A stretch of DNA of 64,000 nt, taken from positions 1-64,000 of the forward strand of contig NZ_LT827010.1 in assembly GCF_900119315.1 (NCBI RefSeq). Reading direction: 5' to 3'. Below are positions 22,832-32,521 of this stretch, in pieces. The number at the start of each line of letters is the position of its first letter. The first letter of the stretch is position 1. The translations under genes and the position numbers were made by a program. The notes beneath the pieces are model-generated. The model did not search any database. It saw nothing but the letters and a program-made list of their open reading frames with translations, and was not told the DNA's origin. The stretch is from Actinoplanes sp. SE50/110 (GTDB lineage: Bacteria > Actinomycetota > Actinomycetes > Mycobacteriales > Micromonosporaceae).

Positions 22832-22851
22832 GTAGGACTAGCGTGACAGGC

Positions 22852-23751
22852 ATGTCCGTTGCGAACGATCCGGCGCAGGCGCTGCAGGCCTATGCGCATC
22901 CCGACAAACTGGTCACCACCGAGTGGCTCGCCGCGAACCTGGACACGCCCGGCCTGGTCGTCGTCGAGTCGGACGAGGACGTGCTGCTCTACGACACCGG
23001 GCACATCCCGGGCGCGGTGAAGGTCGACTGGCACCTGGAGCTCAACGACCAGCTCACCCGGGACTATCTCGACCCGGCCGCGTTCGCCGCGATGTGTGAG
23101 GCCAAAGGCATCGGCCGGGACGACACGATCGTGTTCTACGGCGACAACTTCAACTGGTGGGCGGCGTACGCCCTCTGGGTCTTCAGTCTTTTCGGACATC
23201 GCGACGTGCGGCTACTCGACGGCGGCCGGCAGAAGTGGGTGGCCGAGGGGCGTCCGGTGACCCGGGACAAGACGGTCCGGGAGCGGGCCGGCTACCCGGT
23301 TCCGGTGCGCAACGACGCGGCGATCCGGGCCTTCCGGGACCAGGTGATGGGCCACATCGCCGGCGGGCGACCGCTGGTCGACGTGCGTTCGCCGCAGGAG
23401 TACACCGGCGAGCTGACCCACATGGCGGCGTATCCGCAGGAGGGCGCGCTGCGCGGCGGGCACATCCCGGGCGCGGTCAGCAAGCCGTGGAAGTCCGCGG
23501 CCAACGACGACGGCTCGTTCAAGTCGCACGACGACCTGATCAAGATCTACCAGGATGAGCTGGGCCTGGAGTCGGGCGACGACATCATCGCGTACTGCCG
23601 GATCGGCGAGCGGTCCAGCCACACCTGGTTCGTGCTGCACCACCTGCTGGGATATCCGCAGGTGCGGAACTACGACGGCTCGTGGACCGAGTGGGGCAAC
23701 CTGGTCCGCGCGCCGATCGCCAAGGGCACCGAGCCGGGTGGCCTGAGCTGA
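22852..23751 (+). CDS. sseA: Thiosulfate/3-mercaptopyruvate sulfurtransferase
   Basis: The 299-residue product has two rhodanese domains. The N-terminal one is inactive-like ([11 protein letters not shown]); the C-terminal one holds catalytic Cys249 in CRIGERS (249-255). A CRxGERx loop is usual for thiosulfate-type and CysA/SseA actinobacterial enzymes. Role is transfer of sulfane sulfur to acceptors such as cyanide or thiols. It is likely co-transcribed with the SGNH hydrolase. Confidence 0.92.
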   Translation: MSVANDPAQALQAYAHPDKLVTTEWLAANLDTPGLVVVESDEDVLLYDTGHIPGAVKVDWHLELNDQLTRDYLDPAAFAAMCEAKGIGRDDTIVFYGDNFNWWAAYALWVFSLFGHRDVRLLDGGRQKWVAEGRPVTRDKTVRERAGYPVPVRNDAAIRAFRDQVMGHIAGGRPLVDVRSPQEYTGELTHMAAYPQEGALRGGHIPGAVSKPWKSAANDDGSFKSHDDLIKIYQDELGLESGDDIIAYCRIGERSSHTWFVLHHLLGYPQVRNYDGSWTEWGNLVRAPIAKGTEPGGLS

Positions 23752-23834
23752 CCCGCCGGAGCGGCGTGGTCCCGGCACCGCGCCGCTCCGAAATAACCCC
23801 GGTTTTGTCGTACCGAACCGGTACCGTGCGCGCC

Positions 23835-25574
23835 GTGAGCAACACGTTCCAGGTCGATCTACGGGGCATCGTCGACCTGCTCAGCCATCACCTCTACGCG
23901 AGCCCCCGCGTCTACGTCCGTGAGCTGCTGCAGAACGCGGTCGATGCGATCACCGCGGTCGGCCCCGACCACGCCGGCCGGGTCGAGATCACCACCGGTC
24001 CCGTCCTGCGGATCACCGACAACGGCATCGGGCTCACCGAGGCGCAGGTGCACGAGCTGCTGGCCACCATCGGCCGCAGCTCGAAACGCGACGAGCTGGG
24101 CTTCGCCCGCCACGAGTTCCTCGGCCAGTTCGGCATCGGGCTGCTCTCCTGCTTCCTGGTCGCCGACGAGATCCGGGTGCACACCCGGCGCCAGGGCGCC
24201 GCCCCGGTGCTCTGGACGGGTCACTCCGACGGGCGCTACGACGTGCGGCCCGGCGACGATCGCGAGCCGGGGACCACGGTCACCCTGCTGCCGCGGCGCG
24301 GCGCCGAGCACTACCTGACCGGCGCGACGGTGACCGAGCTGGCCGAGCTCTACGGCTCGCTGCTGCCGGTCGAGGTGACCGTCGACGGCCGCCGGGTCAC
24401 CGCCGGCACGGTGCCCTGGGCGCTCCCGGCCGGTGAGAGGAACGCGTACGCGGACAGCGTCCTGGGTTTTCGTCCCTTCGACGTGATCGACCTGAACGTG
24501 CCGGGCTCCGGCCTGTCCGGCGCGGCGTTCGTGCTGCCCACGCCGGTGAACCCGGCCAGTCGTGGCGGCCACCGGGTCTACCTCAAGCGGATGCTGCTCT
24601 CGGAGAGCGTCGAGGGGCTGCTGCCCGACTGGGCGTTCTTCGCGCGCTGCGTGGTGGACAGCACCGAGCTGCGGCCGACCGCCAGCCGGGAGGCGCTCTA
24701 CGACGACGGCATGCTGGCCGAGACCCGCGAGGCGATCGCCGACCAGCTGCGTGGCTGGCTGGTCCGGCTCTCCGCGACCGATCCGCGCCGGTTGGGTCAG
24801 TTCCTGCAGATCCATCACCTCGGGGTGAAGGCGCTGGCCCTGCACGACGACGAGATGCTGCGCCTGGTCGAGCAGTGGTATCCGATGCAGACCAACATGG
24901 GCGAGCTGACCCTGGCCGAGTTCCGGGCCCGCTTCGGCGCGCTGCGCTACGCGGCCACCGCCGACGAGTTCCGGCAGCTCGCCGCCGTCGCCGCCGCCCA
25001 GGACGTCGGTCTGATCAACGGCGGTTATGTGTACGACGCGGATCTGATCGAGCGTCTCGCCGCCACCGATCCCGAGGTTCGCGCCGAGCGCCTCGATCCG
25101 ACCGACCTCACCACCCGCTTCACGGCCGTCGACGCGGAGAGTGAGCTGCGGCTGCGTCCGTTCCTGTCGGCCGCCCAGCGCCGCCTGGACAAACTCGGCT
25201 GCGAGGTGGTGGTCCGGGCTTTCGACCCGGTCACTCTGCCGGCGCTCTACCTGGTCAGCCGGGCCGCCGCGTTCCACGACGAGTTCACCGCCAGCCGGGA
25301 TCAGGCCGACGACCTGTGGGGCGGCGTGCTCGACGCGCTCTCCTCGACGGTGCCCAACGACCGGCCGCAGCTGGTCCTCAACCACCGCAACCCGCTGATC
25401 CGCCGGGTCGCCGCGCTCGGCGACGCGGAGTTGGCCGCGCTGGCCGTCGAGTCGCTCTACGGTCAGGCGCTGCTGCTCGGCCACCACCCGATCCGGCCGG
25501 CCGACGCCGCGCTGCTGACCACCTCGTTCCTCGGTCTGCTGGACCGGGCCGTCCCCGGTGAGGGGACCCGATGA
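23835..25574 (+). CDS. HSP90-family (HtpG-like) ATPase
   Basis: The 579-residue product has the GHKL ATPase elements of HSP90: RELLQNAVDAI with Asn34, DNGIG (62-66), a lid-like IGRSSKRDE, GQFGIG (97-102) and GTT (146-148). A middle domain contains an SRE motif with Arg285, corresponding to the catalytic arginine of HSP90. The C-terminal third is divergent and the protein is about 50 residues shorter than usual HtpG. GTG at 23835 gives MSNTFQVDLRG; another GTG at 23826 is possible. Its stop overlaps the start of the next gene by four bases, so it is tightly coupled to the TPR protein. Confidence 0.88.
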   Translation: MSNTFQVDLRGIVDLLSHHLYASPRVYVRELLQNAVDAITAVGPDHAGRVEITTGPVLRITDNGIGLTEAQVHELLATIGRSSKRDELGFARHEFLGQFGIGLLSCFLVADEIRVHTRRQGAAPVLWTGHSDGRYDVRPGDDREPGTTVTLLPRRGAEHYLTGATVTELAELYGSLLPVEVTVDGRRVTAGTVPWALPAGERNAYADSVLGFRPFDVIDLNVPGSGLSGAAFVLPTPVNPASRGGHRVYLKRMLLSESVEGLLPDWAFFARCVVDSTELRPTASREALYDDGMLAETREAIADQLRGWLVRLSATDPRRLGQFLQIHHLGVKALALHDDEMLRLVEQWYPMQTNMGELTLAEFRARFGALRYAATADEFRQLAAVAAAQDVGLINGGYVYDADLIERLAATDPEVRAERLDPTDLTTRFTAVDAESELRLRPFLSAAQRRLDKLGCEVVVRAFDPVTLPALYLVSRAAAFHDEFTASRDQADDLWGGVLDALSSTVPNDRPQLVLNHRNPLIRRVAALGDAELAALAVESLYGQALLLGHHPIRPADAALLTTSFLGLLDRAVPGEGTR

Positions 25575-28351
25575 AGACCGCGGAAGAGCTGTGGAACGTT
25601 CTCGACGAGGCCCACCATCTGCCGTACGGTGCGGCCCAGATCGCCCTGGTCGAGCAGGTGCTGCGGCACGTCGACGGTGCCGGTGACCCGGCGCTGGCCT
25701 TCTACACCCGGCTGTTCGCGACCACGGCGTACATCTACGGCGGCGAGTCGGTGAAGTCGTTCGCCACCTTCTCCTGGTGCGTGGCCGACTTCGACAAGAA
25801 CCCGCAGCCGTACCACGAGCGCTGGACGCACAACCTGCTCTGGCTGTTCAAGACGATGATCAGCGCGCTCACCCGGTTCCCGGAGATCCCGCTCGCCCGG
25901 ACGTACGCGGTGCTCGACGACATGGAGCGCCGCTACCGGGAGACCGGGCACGGCATGCAGCCGGTATACAAACACCGCTACCTGGTCGCCCGGCATCTCG
26001 GGCTGACCGAGGAGGCGGAGGGCTGGTTCGAGAAGTGGCGGACCGCGCCGCGCAACGCGCTCTCCGACTGCGCGGGCTGCGACCCCACCACGATGGTCAT
26101 CCACCTCAACACCCGGGAGCGGTTCGCGGAGGCCGTCGAGCTGTCCGCGCCGGTGCTGGCCGGCGAGCTGAACTGCAACGAGCAGCCGCAGAGCATCCTC
26201 AGCGAGCTGATGGTGTCCTATCTGCAGACCGGCCACCTGACCGACGCTGCGGACGCGCACCGCCGGTCCTACCTGGTCGAGCGCGGCAACCTGGCCGATC
26301 TGGCCGGCATCGGCGACCACATCCTGTTCTGCGCGCGGACCGGCAACGAGGCCCGCGGCCTGGAGATCCTGCAGCGGCACATCGACTGGCTCGACCGCGC
26401 GCCGTCGCCGTCCGCCGGGATGCACTTCGCCGCGACCGGGGTGGCGCTGCTGCGCCGGCTCGCCGCGCGGGGCCACGGCGACACGCTGATCCGGCGCAGC
26501 GGGCGGCCGGATGTGACCGCCGAGGCGCTGGCCGCCGAGCTGGAGACCTACGCGACCGGGCTGGCCGCCCGGTTCGACGCCCGCAACGGCACCGGGCACC
26601 AGGGCAGACTGGTGGCCGAGACGATGACCGCCGAACCCTACGGGGTCGACCTGCCGCTCGCCCCGACCGCCCGTCGTCCGGCCCCGACCCCGGCCGCGGC
26701 GGTGGCGCCGTTGCGGGAGGCGACGCCGGAGCCGGTCGAGATCCCGGCCGACCTGGACGAGACCGAGCTGCTCGACCTGGCCGAGCGGTTCCTCGACGAC
26801 GATGCGCACGACGAGTTCGCCGCGGTGCTGGAGGCGTTCGCCAAGCGCTTCCCGGACCCGATCGACCCGCTGGCGGCCGGCCGGCTCTGGACGTTCCGCG
26901 GCGTCGCCCTGCCCGATGACGACCACGACGGCACCATCGCCGCCTGGGAGCAGGCCGTCATCGCCTTCACCCGGGCCGGTGACGGGAGCCGGGTCAGCGC
27001 CCTGCGCGCCCGGATCGCGATCGAGCGGGCCCGGGCCGAGCGCGGCGAGCCGGCCGACGACGTGGCGCTGGTCCGGTCCGACGTCGCCTACCAGGAGGAG
27101 CACGGCACCGCCCGGGACCGGGCGAACGCCTGGCTGCGGCTGTCCACGATGTACTTCATGGCGGACAGCCTGGACGAGGCGAACGAGGCCGGCGACCGCG
27201 CCGACGCGTATGCGGCCGAGTCGGGCCGGCCGCGCCGGGTGGCGTACCACGCGCTGGTGCGCGCCCGGAACCGCGGCGCCGCGCACCGGCACGAGGAGGC
27301 GGGGGCGGCGGCCCGCGAGGCCTGGTCCTTCTATCGCGAACACGGTCCGGCACGGGCCAGCGCCGAGGCGGCCACCATCGTGGGGCAGGTCAGCGACGAT
27401 CCGGCCGAGGTGGTCGCCGCGATGACCGAGTCGCTGACCACCGGGTTGCCCGGCGCCGAGCTGGCCGGCCATGCGCTGCGCGGCCGCGCGTTGATGTCCC
27501 TGGAGCGGCCGGAGGAGGCGATCGACGACTTCGTCGAGGCGGTCGCGATCTGTGCCGAGCACGACCTGGAGCAGCCGGGGGTCTTCGCCCGGCAGGATCT
27601 GGCCCAGGCGTACCGGGCGGCCGGCCGGCTCCCGGAGGCCGCCGAGGTGGCCGAGGAGGCGGTGCTCGGGTTCGAGCGACTGGGCTTCCCGGAGCCGCTC
27701 AACGACACGCGGTACATGCTGGCCGGCATTTATCGTGATCTTGACGACACCGGTCGGGCGCTGGAGCTGTACCGCCAGCTGATCGAGGTGCTGGCCGACA
27801 ACCCGGCCGGGCGCGGCCAGCTCGGCGAGGACGCCGGCATGGTGCTCTACAAGCTGGACCGGGACGCCGAGGCGGCGCTGACCTTCCGGGCCGCGGCCGA
27901 GGCGCTGCGCGAGGCCGGTGATCCGGCTGGCGAGCTGCGCGTGCTGCGGCGGCGGCTGATGGCGTTGAACTACGCCGATCAGGTCGACGAGGCCGAGGAG
28001 CTGATCGGCCTGGTTACCCGCCGGTACGAGGAACTCCCCGCCGAACTGGCCGAACAGCCGGGCGTCCAGTGGGGTCGCGCGATCTTCGCCTTCGAGGTCG
28101 GCAATCTCCTGATGCGCCGGGGCCGGTGGGCCGAGGCGCTGCCCCATCTGGACGGCGCGCCCGAGCGGCTGCGGGCGATCGGCGCGCGGGACGACGCCGA
28201 CCGGGTGACTGGGATGCTTTCCGAGGCGTTGTTGCGCTCCGGGCGACCGGCCGAGGCGTTGGCTCTGATGGAGTCGCTCCCCGAGGAGAAGCGGTTCGCC
28301 GAGTTGTACGCCGAGGCCCGGGCGGCCGTCGATCGGCTGAACGACCGTTAA
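25571..28351 (+). CDS. Large TPR-repeat protein coupled to the HSP90-like ATPase
   Basis: The 926-residue product has no signal peptide or membrane span and is largely helical with tetratricopeptide-like units, clearest in the second half (about 480-900: repeated A..A...R....A...A.EA patterns). The first 370 residues form another helical region with HEEWxx-like tryptophans and a CAGC pair. A proline/alanine linker lies at about 370-390. The coupled start (4-base overlap) suggests equal production with the HSP90-like protein. Eukaryotic HSP90 works with TPR co-chaperones, but no MEEVD tail is present here; partnership is inference. Confidence 0.8.
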   Translation: MKTAEELWNVLDEAHHLPYGAAQIALVEQVLRHVDGAGDPALAFYTRLFATTAYIYGGESVKSFATFSWCVADFDKNPQPYHERWTHNLLWLFKTMISALTRFPEIPLARTYAVLDDMERRYRETGHGMQPVYKHRYLVARHLGLTEEAEGWFEKWRTAPRNALSDCAGCDPTTMVIHLNTRERFAEAVELSAPVLAGELNCNEQPQSILSELMVSYLQTGHLTDAADAHRRSYLVERGNLADLAGIGDHILFCARTGNEARGLEILQRHIDWLDRAPSPSAGMHFAATGVALLRRLAARGHGDTLIRRSGRPDVTAEALAAELETYATGLAARFDARNGTGHQGRLVAETMTAEPYGVDLPLAPTARRPAPTPAAAVAPLREATPEPVEIPADLDETELLDLAERFLDDDAHDEFAAVLEAFAKRFPDPIDPLAAGRLWTFRGVALPDDDHDGTIAAWEQAVIAFTRAGDGSRVSALRARIAIERARAERGEPADDVALVRSDVAYQEEHGTARDRANAWLRLSTMYFMADSLDEANEAGDRADAYAAESGRPRRVAYHALVRARNRGAAHRHEEAGAAAREAWSFYREHGPARASAEAATIVGQVSDDPAEVVAAMTESLTTGLPGAELAGHALRGRALMSLERPEEAIDDFVEAVAICAEHDLEQPGVFARQDLAQAYRAAGRLPEAAEVAEEAVLGFERLGFPEPLNDTRYMLAGIYRDLDDTGRALELYRQLIEVLADNPAGRGQLGEDAGMVLYKLDRDAEAALTFRAAAEALREAGDPAGELRVLRRRLMALNYADQVDEAEELIGLVTRRYEELPAELAEQPGVQWGRAIFAFEVGNLLMRRGRWAEALPHLDGAPERLRAIGARDDADRVTGMLSEALLRSGRPAEALALMESLPEEKRFAELYAEARAAVDRLNDR

Positions 28352-28359
28352 GCAAGGAC

Positions 28360-28374
28360 TTGACGACGCGTTAA
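28360..28374. promoter_or_regulatory. Inverted repeat before the tetR-type gene
   Basis: TTGACG and CGTTAA arms separated by three bases lie 10 bases before the GTG start of the TetR-family gene, in its probable promoter. The arms resemble those of the two palindromes before the carboxyltransferase gene (TAACGNNCGTTA), but with a three-base spacer and one mismatch. This may be an autoregulatory operator. Confidence 0.4.
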
Positions 28375-28383
28375 AGTGACGAG

Positions 28384-28989
28384 GTGACGACGGTAGATCA
28401 GCGGCACCGGACGACCCCGCCGGCGCCCCGGCGGCGGTCACGCCGCGACGAAATCCTCGAGATCGCGGTCGGTCTGTTCGCCGCCCGCGGCTATCACGGC
28501 GTGTCGATGGACGACATCGGTTCGGCGGCCGGCGTCACCGGCCCGGCGTTGTATCACCACTTCGCCGGCAAGGAGGCGATGCTGGTCGCCGCACTGATTC
28601 CGGTCAGCGAGAGCCTGCTGGAGGGCGGCCGTGAGCGGGTCGCCCGGCACCCGGCCGAGGCCGAGGCGGCGCTCGCCGACCTGATCGACTTCCACGTCGA
28701 CTTCGCGCTGGCCAACCCGGCGGTCATCGCCCTGCACCTGCACGAGCTGGACCGCCTGCCGGAGGAGCCGCGCCGGCAGATCCGCCGGTTGCAGCGTCTG
28801 TACGTGGAGGAGTGGGTCGGCGTGCTCACCCTGCTGCGGCCCGAGCTGGAGGCCTCTGAGGCCCGGGTGCTGGCGCACGCCGCGTTCGGCCTGATGAACT
28901 CGACGCCGTTCCTGGGCGGCGAGGTGGAGCGCCGCCGCCGGGCCGACCTGCTGCGCGAGGCCACGATGCACGCGCTGACCGGCCGCTGA
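28384..28989 (+). CDS. TetR/AcrR-family transcriptional regulator
   Basis: The 201-residue product has an N-terminal helix-turn-helix at about 20-65 (RRDEILEIAVGLFAARGYHGVSM, then GVTGPALYHHF) and a helical ligand-binding C-terminal domain. Start is GTG. It sits immediately before a biotin carboxylase–HMG-CoA lyase pair on the same strand, suggesting control of acyl-CoA or leucine breakdown with an acyl-CoA as inducer. This is inference from position and from similar palindromes at 28360 and 34293. Confidence 0.88.
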   Translation: MTTVDQRHRTTPPAPRRRSRRDEILEIAVGLFAARGYHGVSMDDIGSAAGVTGPALYHHFAGKEAMLVAALIPVSESLLEGGRERVARHPAEAEAALADLIDFHVDFALANPAVIALHLHELDRLPEEPRRQIRRLQRLYVEEWVGVLTLLRPELEASEARVLAHAAFGLMNSTPFLGGEVERRRRADLLREATMHALTGR

Positions 28990-29023
28990 AAAGGTACGAG
29001 CTGCTGGAATCCGCGCGACCCGC

Positions 29024-29062
29024 GGTGACCGGCGACTAGAACAAAACGGACCACCGGTCACC
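29024..29062. other. Inverted repeat between tetR and the biotin carboxylase gene
   Basis: GGTGACCGG (29024-29032) and CCGGTCACC (29054-29062) form a perfect 9-base inverted repeat around a 21-base A-rich centre. It could be a terminator for the tetR gene or an operator for the downstream pair; there is no T-tract. Confidence 0.4.
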
Positions 29063-29100
29063 CCACAGGGCGGGCCGGCACCCCGACATACAGGAGCCTC

Positions 29101-30432
29101 ATGATCGAGTCGCTGCTCGTCGCCAACCGCGGCGAGATCGCCCGCCGGATCATCCGCACCGCGAACCGCCTGGGTATCCGTACCATCGCGGTCCACTCGG
29201 AAGCCGACGCCGACCTGCCGTTCGTACGGGAGGCCGATGAGGCCGTCTGCGTCGGCCCGGCCAACCCGGCGCAGAGTTACCGCAACGCCGACGCCATCCT
29301 GGCCGCCGCGAAGCAGACCGGGGCACAGGCCGTGCACCCCGGTTACGGCTTCCTCAGCGAGAACGCCGATTTCGCCCGTACCGTCGAGGCCAACGGTCTG
29401 ATCTGGGTCGGGCCCGGCGCCGACGCGATCACCGCGATGGGCGACAAGATCAATGCCCGCAACCTGATGGCCGCGGCCGGCGTGCCGGTCGCCCCGGGCA
29501 CCGCGGAGCCGGTGGCCGGCGTCGACGACGCCGTGGCGGCGGCCGCGACGATCGGCTACCCGGTGATGGTCAAGGCCGCCGCCGGCGGTGGCGGCATGGG
29601 CATGGGCGTCGCCACCGACGAGGCCGCCCTGCGCACCGAGTTCGGCAAGGTACAGGCGTTCGCCGAGCGGATGTTCGGCGACGGCTCGGTGCTGCTGGAG
29701 CGCTACTTCCCGCGGGTGCGGCACGTCGAGGTGCAGATTCTGGGCCTGGCCGACGGCCGGGTGGTCGCGCTGTCCGAGCGGGAGTGCTCGGTCCAGCGCC
29801 GCAACCAGAAGCTCGTCGAGGAGGCCCCGTCCCCGGCGGTCACGCCGGAGCTGCGGGAACGGATGAAGCAGGCTGCGGTCAAGGCCGGCGAAGTGGTGAA
29901 CTACCGCAACGCGGGCACCGTCGAGTGCCTGCTCGACCCGGCCACCGGCGAGTTCTTCTTCCTGGAGATGAACACCCGGCTGCAGGTCGAGCACCCGATC
30001 ACCGAGCTGATCCACGGCATCGACCTGGTCGAGGCGCAGCTACGGATCGCCAGCGGCGAGGACGTGTCCGACCAGTTCGGACAGTCGGGTCACGCGATCG
30101 AGTTCCGGGTCAACGCCGAGGACCCGAAGCGGTTCCTGCCCGGCCCCGGCGCGATCACCACCTGGGAGGAGCCCGCGGGCTTCCGGGTCGACTCCGGGTA
30201 CACCGAGGGCAACACGGTCACCCCGTTCTACGACTCGCTGCTCGCCAAGCTGATCGTCTTCGGCGCCGACCGCGAGGAAGCGCTGGCCAAGGCACGGGAC
30301 GCGGTGGCCGGCTTCCGGATCGCCGGGCCGAAGAACAACCTGCCGTTCTTCGCCGAGCTGCTGGAGAACGACGAGTTCCGCTCCGGGGACTACGACACCG
30401 GCATCGTCGCCCGGATGAAGGGGGTGAAGTGA
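29101..30432 (+). CDS. Acyl-CoA carboxylase biotin carboxylase subunit without BCCP domain
   Basis: The 443-residue product has the ATP-grasp biotin carboxylase fold: N-terminal LLVANRGEIARRI, glycine-rich MVKAAAGGGGMGMG, and EMNTRLQVEHPITE. It catalyses ATP-dependent carboxylation of biotin. Length matches free-standing AccC (about 450). The usual actinobacterial fused alpha chain (about 600-670 residues) ends with a biotin carrier domain with an AMKM motif, which is absent here, as is any carrier gene in the window. The stop overlaps the HMG-CoA lyase start by one base, pointing to 3-methylcrotonyl-CoA metabolism. Confidence 0.9.
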   Translation: MIESLLVANRGEIARRIIRTANRLGIRTIAVHSEADADLPFVREADEAVCVGPANPAQSYRNADAILAAAKQTGAQAVHPGYGFLSENADFARTVEANGLIWVGPGADAITAMGDKINARNLMAAAGVPVAPGTAEPVAGVDDAVAAAATIGYPVMVKAAAGGGGMGMGVATDEAALRTEFGKVQAFAERMFGDGSVLLERYFPRVRHVEVQILGLADGRVVALSERECSVQRRNQKLVEEAPSPAVTPELRERMKQAAVKAGEVVNYRNAGTVECLLDPATGEFFFLEMNTRLQVEHPITELIHGIDLVEAQLRIASGEDVSDQFGQSGHAIEFRVNAEDPKRFLPGPGAITTWEEPAGFRVDSGYTEGNTVTPFYDSLLAKLIVFGADREEALAKARDAVAGFRIAGPKNNLPFFAELLENDEFRSGDYDTGIVARMKGVK

Positions 30433-31310
30433 TGCCCGCGATCAGCATCCGCGAGGTGGCACCCCGCGACGGCCTGCAGAACGAGGAGCCCGTCCCCACC
30501 GACGGCAAGGTCGCCCTGATCGACGCGCTCAGCGACACCGGCGTCGGCCGGATCGAGGCGGTCTCGTTCGTGCACCCGAAGGCGATCCCGCAGATGGCCG
30601 ATGCCGACGAGGTCTGGTCGCGGATCACCCGCAACCCGGACGTCCGCTACTCCGCGCTGATCCCGAACACCCGGGGCGCCCAGCGCGCGATCGCCGCCGG
30701 GTTCCGTGAGATCGAGGTGGTGGTGTCGGCCAGCGACACCCACAACCGGCGCAACCTCAACCGGTCCACCGAGGAGTCGCTGGACGACATCGCCGGACTG
30801 ATCCCGCTGGTGCACGCGGCCGGTGCCACCCTCGAGGTGATCGTCGCGACGAGCTTCGGCTGCCCGTACGAGGGTGACATCCCCCCGGAGCGGGTGGCCG
30901 GCATCGTCGAGCGGGTCCGGCGTGACGGCGCCGACCGGATCGCGTTCGGCGACACCACCGGGATGGGCACCCCGCGCCGGGTCCGCGACCTGCTCGCCGA
31001 GGTGCGGCCGGACCTGCTGCACTTCCACGACACCCGGGGCACCGGCCTGGCCAACATCGTGACCGCGCTGGACCTGGGCGTGACCGAGTTCGACGCCAGT
31101 GCCGGCGGCCTGGGCGGCTGCCCGTACGCGCCCGGCGCCTCCGGCAACGTGGCCACCGAGGAGGTGGTGCACATGCTGCACGACATGGGACTCGATACCG
31201 GTATCGATCTCGACAAGTTGATCGAGGCCGCCGAACTGGCCGAACGCCTGGTCGGCCGTACGCTTTCATCAGGCGTTCTGCGAGCCGGCCCGCGTACCCG
31301 TCTCGTGTGA
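30432..31310 (+). CDS. Hydroxymethylglutaryl-CoA lyase
   Basis: The 292-residue TIM-barrel enzyme cleaves HMG-CoA to acetoacetate and acetyl-CoA, the last step of leucine breakdown. Motifs seen are REVAPRDGLQNE at the N terminus with metal-binding Asp, a FVHPK segment, a HFHDTRG metal site and the glycine/cysteine loop SAGGLGGCPYAPGASGNVATE, with the catalytic Cys. Start ATG overlaps the biotin carboxylase stop (TGATG), so the two are translated together. Confidence 0.93.
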   Translation: MPAISIREVAPRDGLQNEEPVPTDGKVALIDALSDTGVGRIEAVSFVHPKAIPQMADADEVWSRITRNPDVRYSALIPNTRGAQRAIAAGFREIEVVVSASDTHNRRNLNRSTEESLDDIAGLIPLVHAAGATLEVIVATSFGCPYEGDIPPERVAGIVERVRRDGADRIAFGDTTGMGTPRRVRDLLAEVRPDLLHFHDTRGTGLANIVTALDLGVTEFDASAGGLGGCPYAPGASGNVATEEVVHMLHDMGLDTGIDLDKLIEAAELAERLVGRTLSSGVLRAGPRTRLV

Positions 31311-31459
31311 TTTTTCCGCCCGATTCCTGCGATCATTTTTCTGATTTGCTCGCGTGACTTTCCGCTCGCTCGCGTCGTTGCTAATACCGAGTGGCCGATA
31401 TCGCCGGTTCCGGAAATCCGGAATTGTCAGGGTGCGGCCGACGACGAGGGGTGGATCCG

Positions 31460-32521
31460 ATGGCGGGCTGGAGGGTCGAGCGCACGCCGCGCACGGCGTC
31501 CCGCTCCGTGCCGGTCACCCCCGGCGGCTCCCCGCTCATGCCGCCCCACAGCCAGGGGGCGGAGCGGCGGCCGGAGCGCCGCGCCGGACGTGCCGGTTCC
31601 CGGTGGGTCCTGCGTGCATTCGTCGTCGGTGGCCTGGCCGGGGCGGCCTGGCTGCTCACCGGCGCCGCCGCGCACGCCGCGGGTACCGGTGCCGAGCCGG
31701 TGCCCGTCGCGCAGGCCGCGGGCCTGACCGAAAACCCCGCGGGCCTGACCGAGAAGCCCGCCGGGCTGAACGAGGAGCCGGCGCCCGTGGCGCAAGTCGC
31801 GGGCCCCGGTGAACCGCTCGGGGCCGTGCTCGACGGGGATGTCGAGTCGGCACCCGCCTGGCTCGACGAGAACCAGGACCGCACGGTCGGCGATCTCCTG
31901 AAGGCGGCCGTCCAGCCGCTGGAGACCCACCACCACATCGTCACGTCGCTTCCGGCGGCGACGCACGACGAGCCCGCGATCGACCCGGAACCCCACGGTG
32001 AACCCCTGCCGACGACGGCCGCACCGCTGCGTTCCAGCAGCGGTACCGCGGACGCGCAGCGGCAGCCGGCGACCGAGGGCCCCGCGGCTGATTCCGTGGC
32101 ACCGCCTGCCCTGTCGCACCCGTTCGCCCCGGTGGGCGAGCCGGCCCCGGCGACCTTCGTGAAGAGGGCGGGCACCAGGGTGACCCGTGCCCCGGCCGGC
32201 GACAAACCGGCCCGGCGGGTCACGGCCCTGTCCCGGTCACGCGTCCATCGGCATGCCCCGGCCGCCCGGCCGGTTGCGCCGGAGGCGATCCGCCAGGACA
32301 TGCCCGGCGGCGACGGACCCGCGCCCGCGCGGACGAACCTCGGGGCGGTCAGCGGTATCCCGGCCAGCAGTGGCTCGGGTGGCAACACGGAGAACGGCTC
32401 GTCGGCCGTTCTGCCGACGGGGACCGCGAACGGCCCGGTGGCCTGCCACCGCTGCCCGGTCGCGCCCGATGTCGACGCCCGGCGCAACGACGCCGTGGCG
32501 CCGACCGTCTCACCTGACTAG
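31460..32521 (+). CDS. Exported, Ala/Pro-rich low-complexity protein
   Basis: From the ATG at 31460 (GAGGGG ribosome site upstream) the product has 353 residues: a long basic N-terminal region of about 50 residues, a hydrophobic signal-like segment (VLRAFVVGGLAGAAWLLTGAAAHAA, near 48-73), then a disordered Ala/Pro/Glu-rich region with short repeats (AGLTENP, AGLTEKP, AGLNEEP). The C terminus has a CHRCP pair. No known domain. It lies directly before the chaplin-like gene and interrupts the leucine-breakdown genes; the two may be co-regulated surface proteins (inference). Confidence 0.65.
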   Translation: MAGWRVERTPRTASRSVPVTPGGSPLMPPHSQGAERRPERRAGRAGSRWVLRAFVVGGLAGAAWLLTGAAAHAAGTGAEPVPVAQAAGLTENPAGLTEKPAGLNEEPAPVAQVAGPGEPLGAVLDGDVESAPAWLDENQDRTVGDLLKAAVQPLETHHHIVTSLPAATHDEPAIDPEPHGEPLPTTAAPLRSSSGTADAQRQPATEGPAADSVAPPALSHPFAPVGEPAPATFVKRAGTRVTRAPAGDKPARRVTALSRSRVHRHAPAARPVAPEAIRQDMPGGDGPAPARTNLGAVSGIPASSGSGGNTENGSSAVLPTGTANGPVACHRCPVAPDVDARRNDAVAPTVSPD

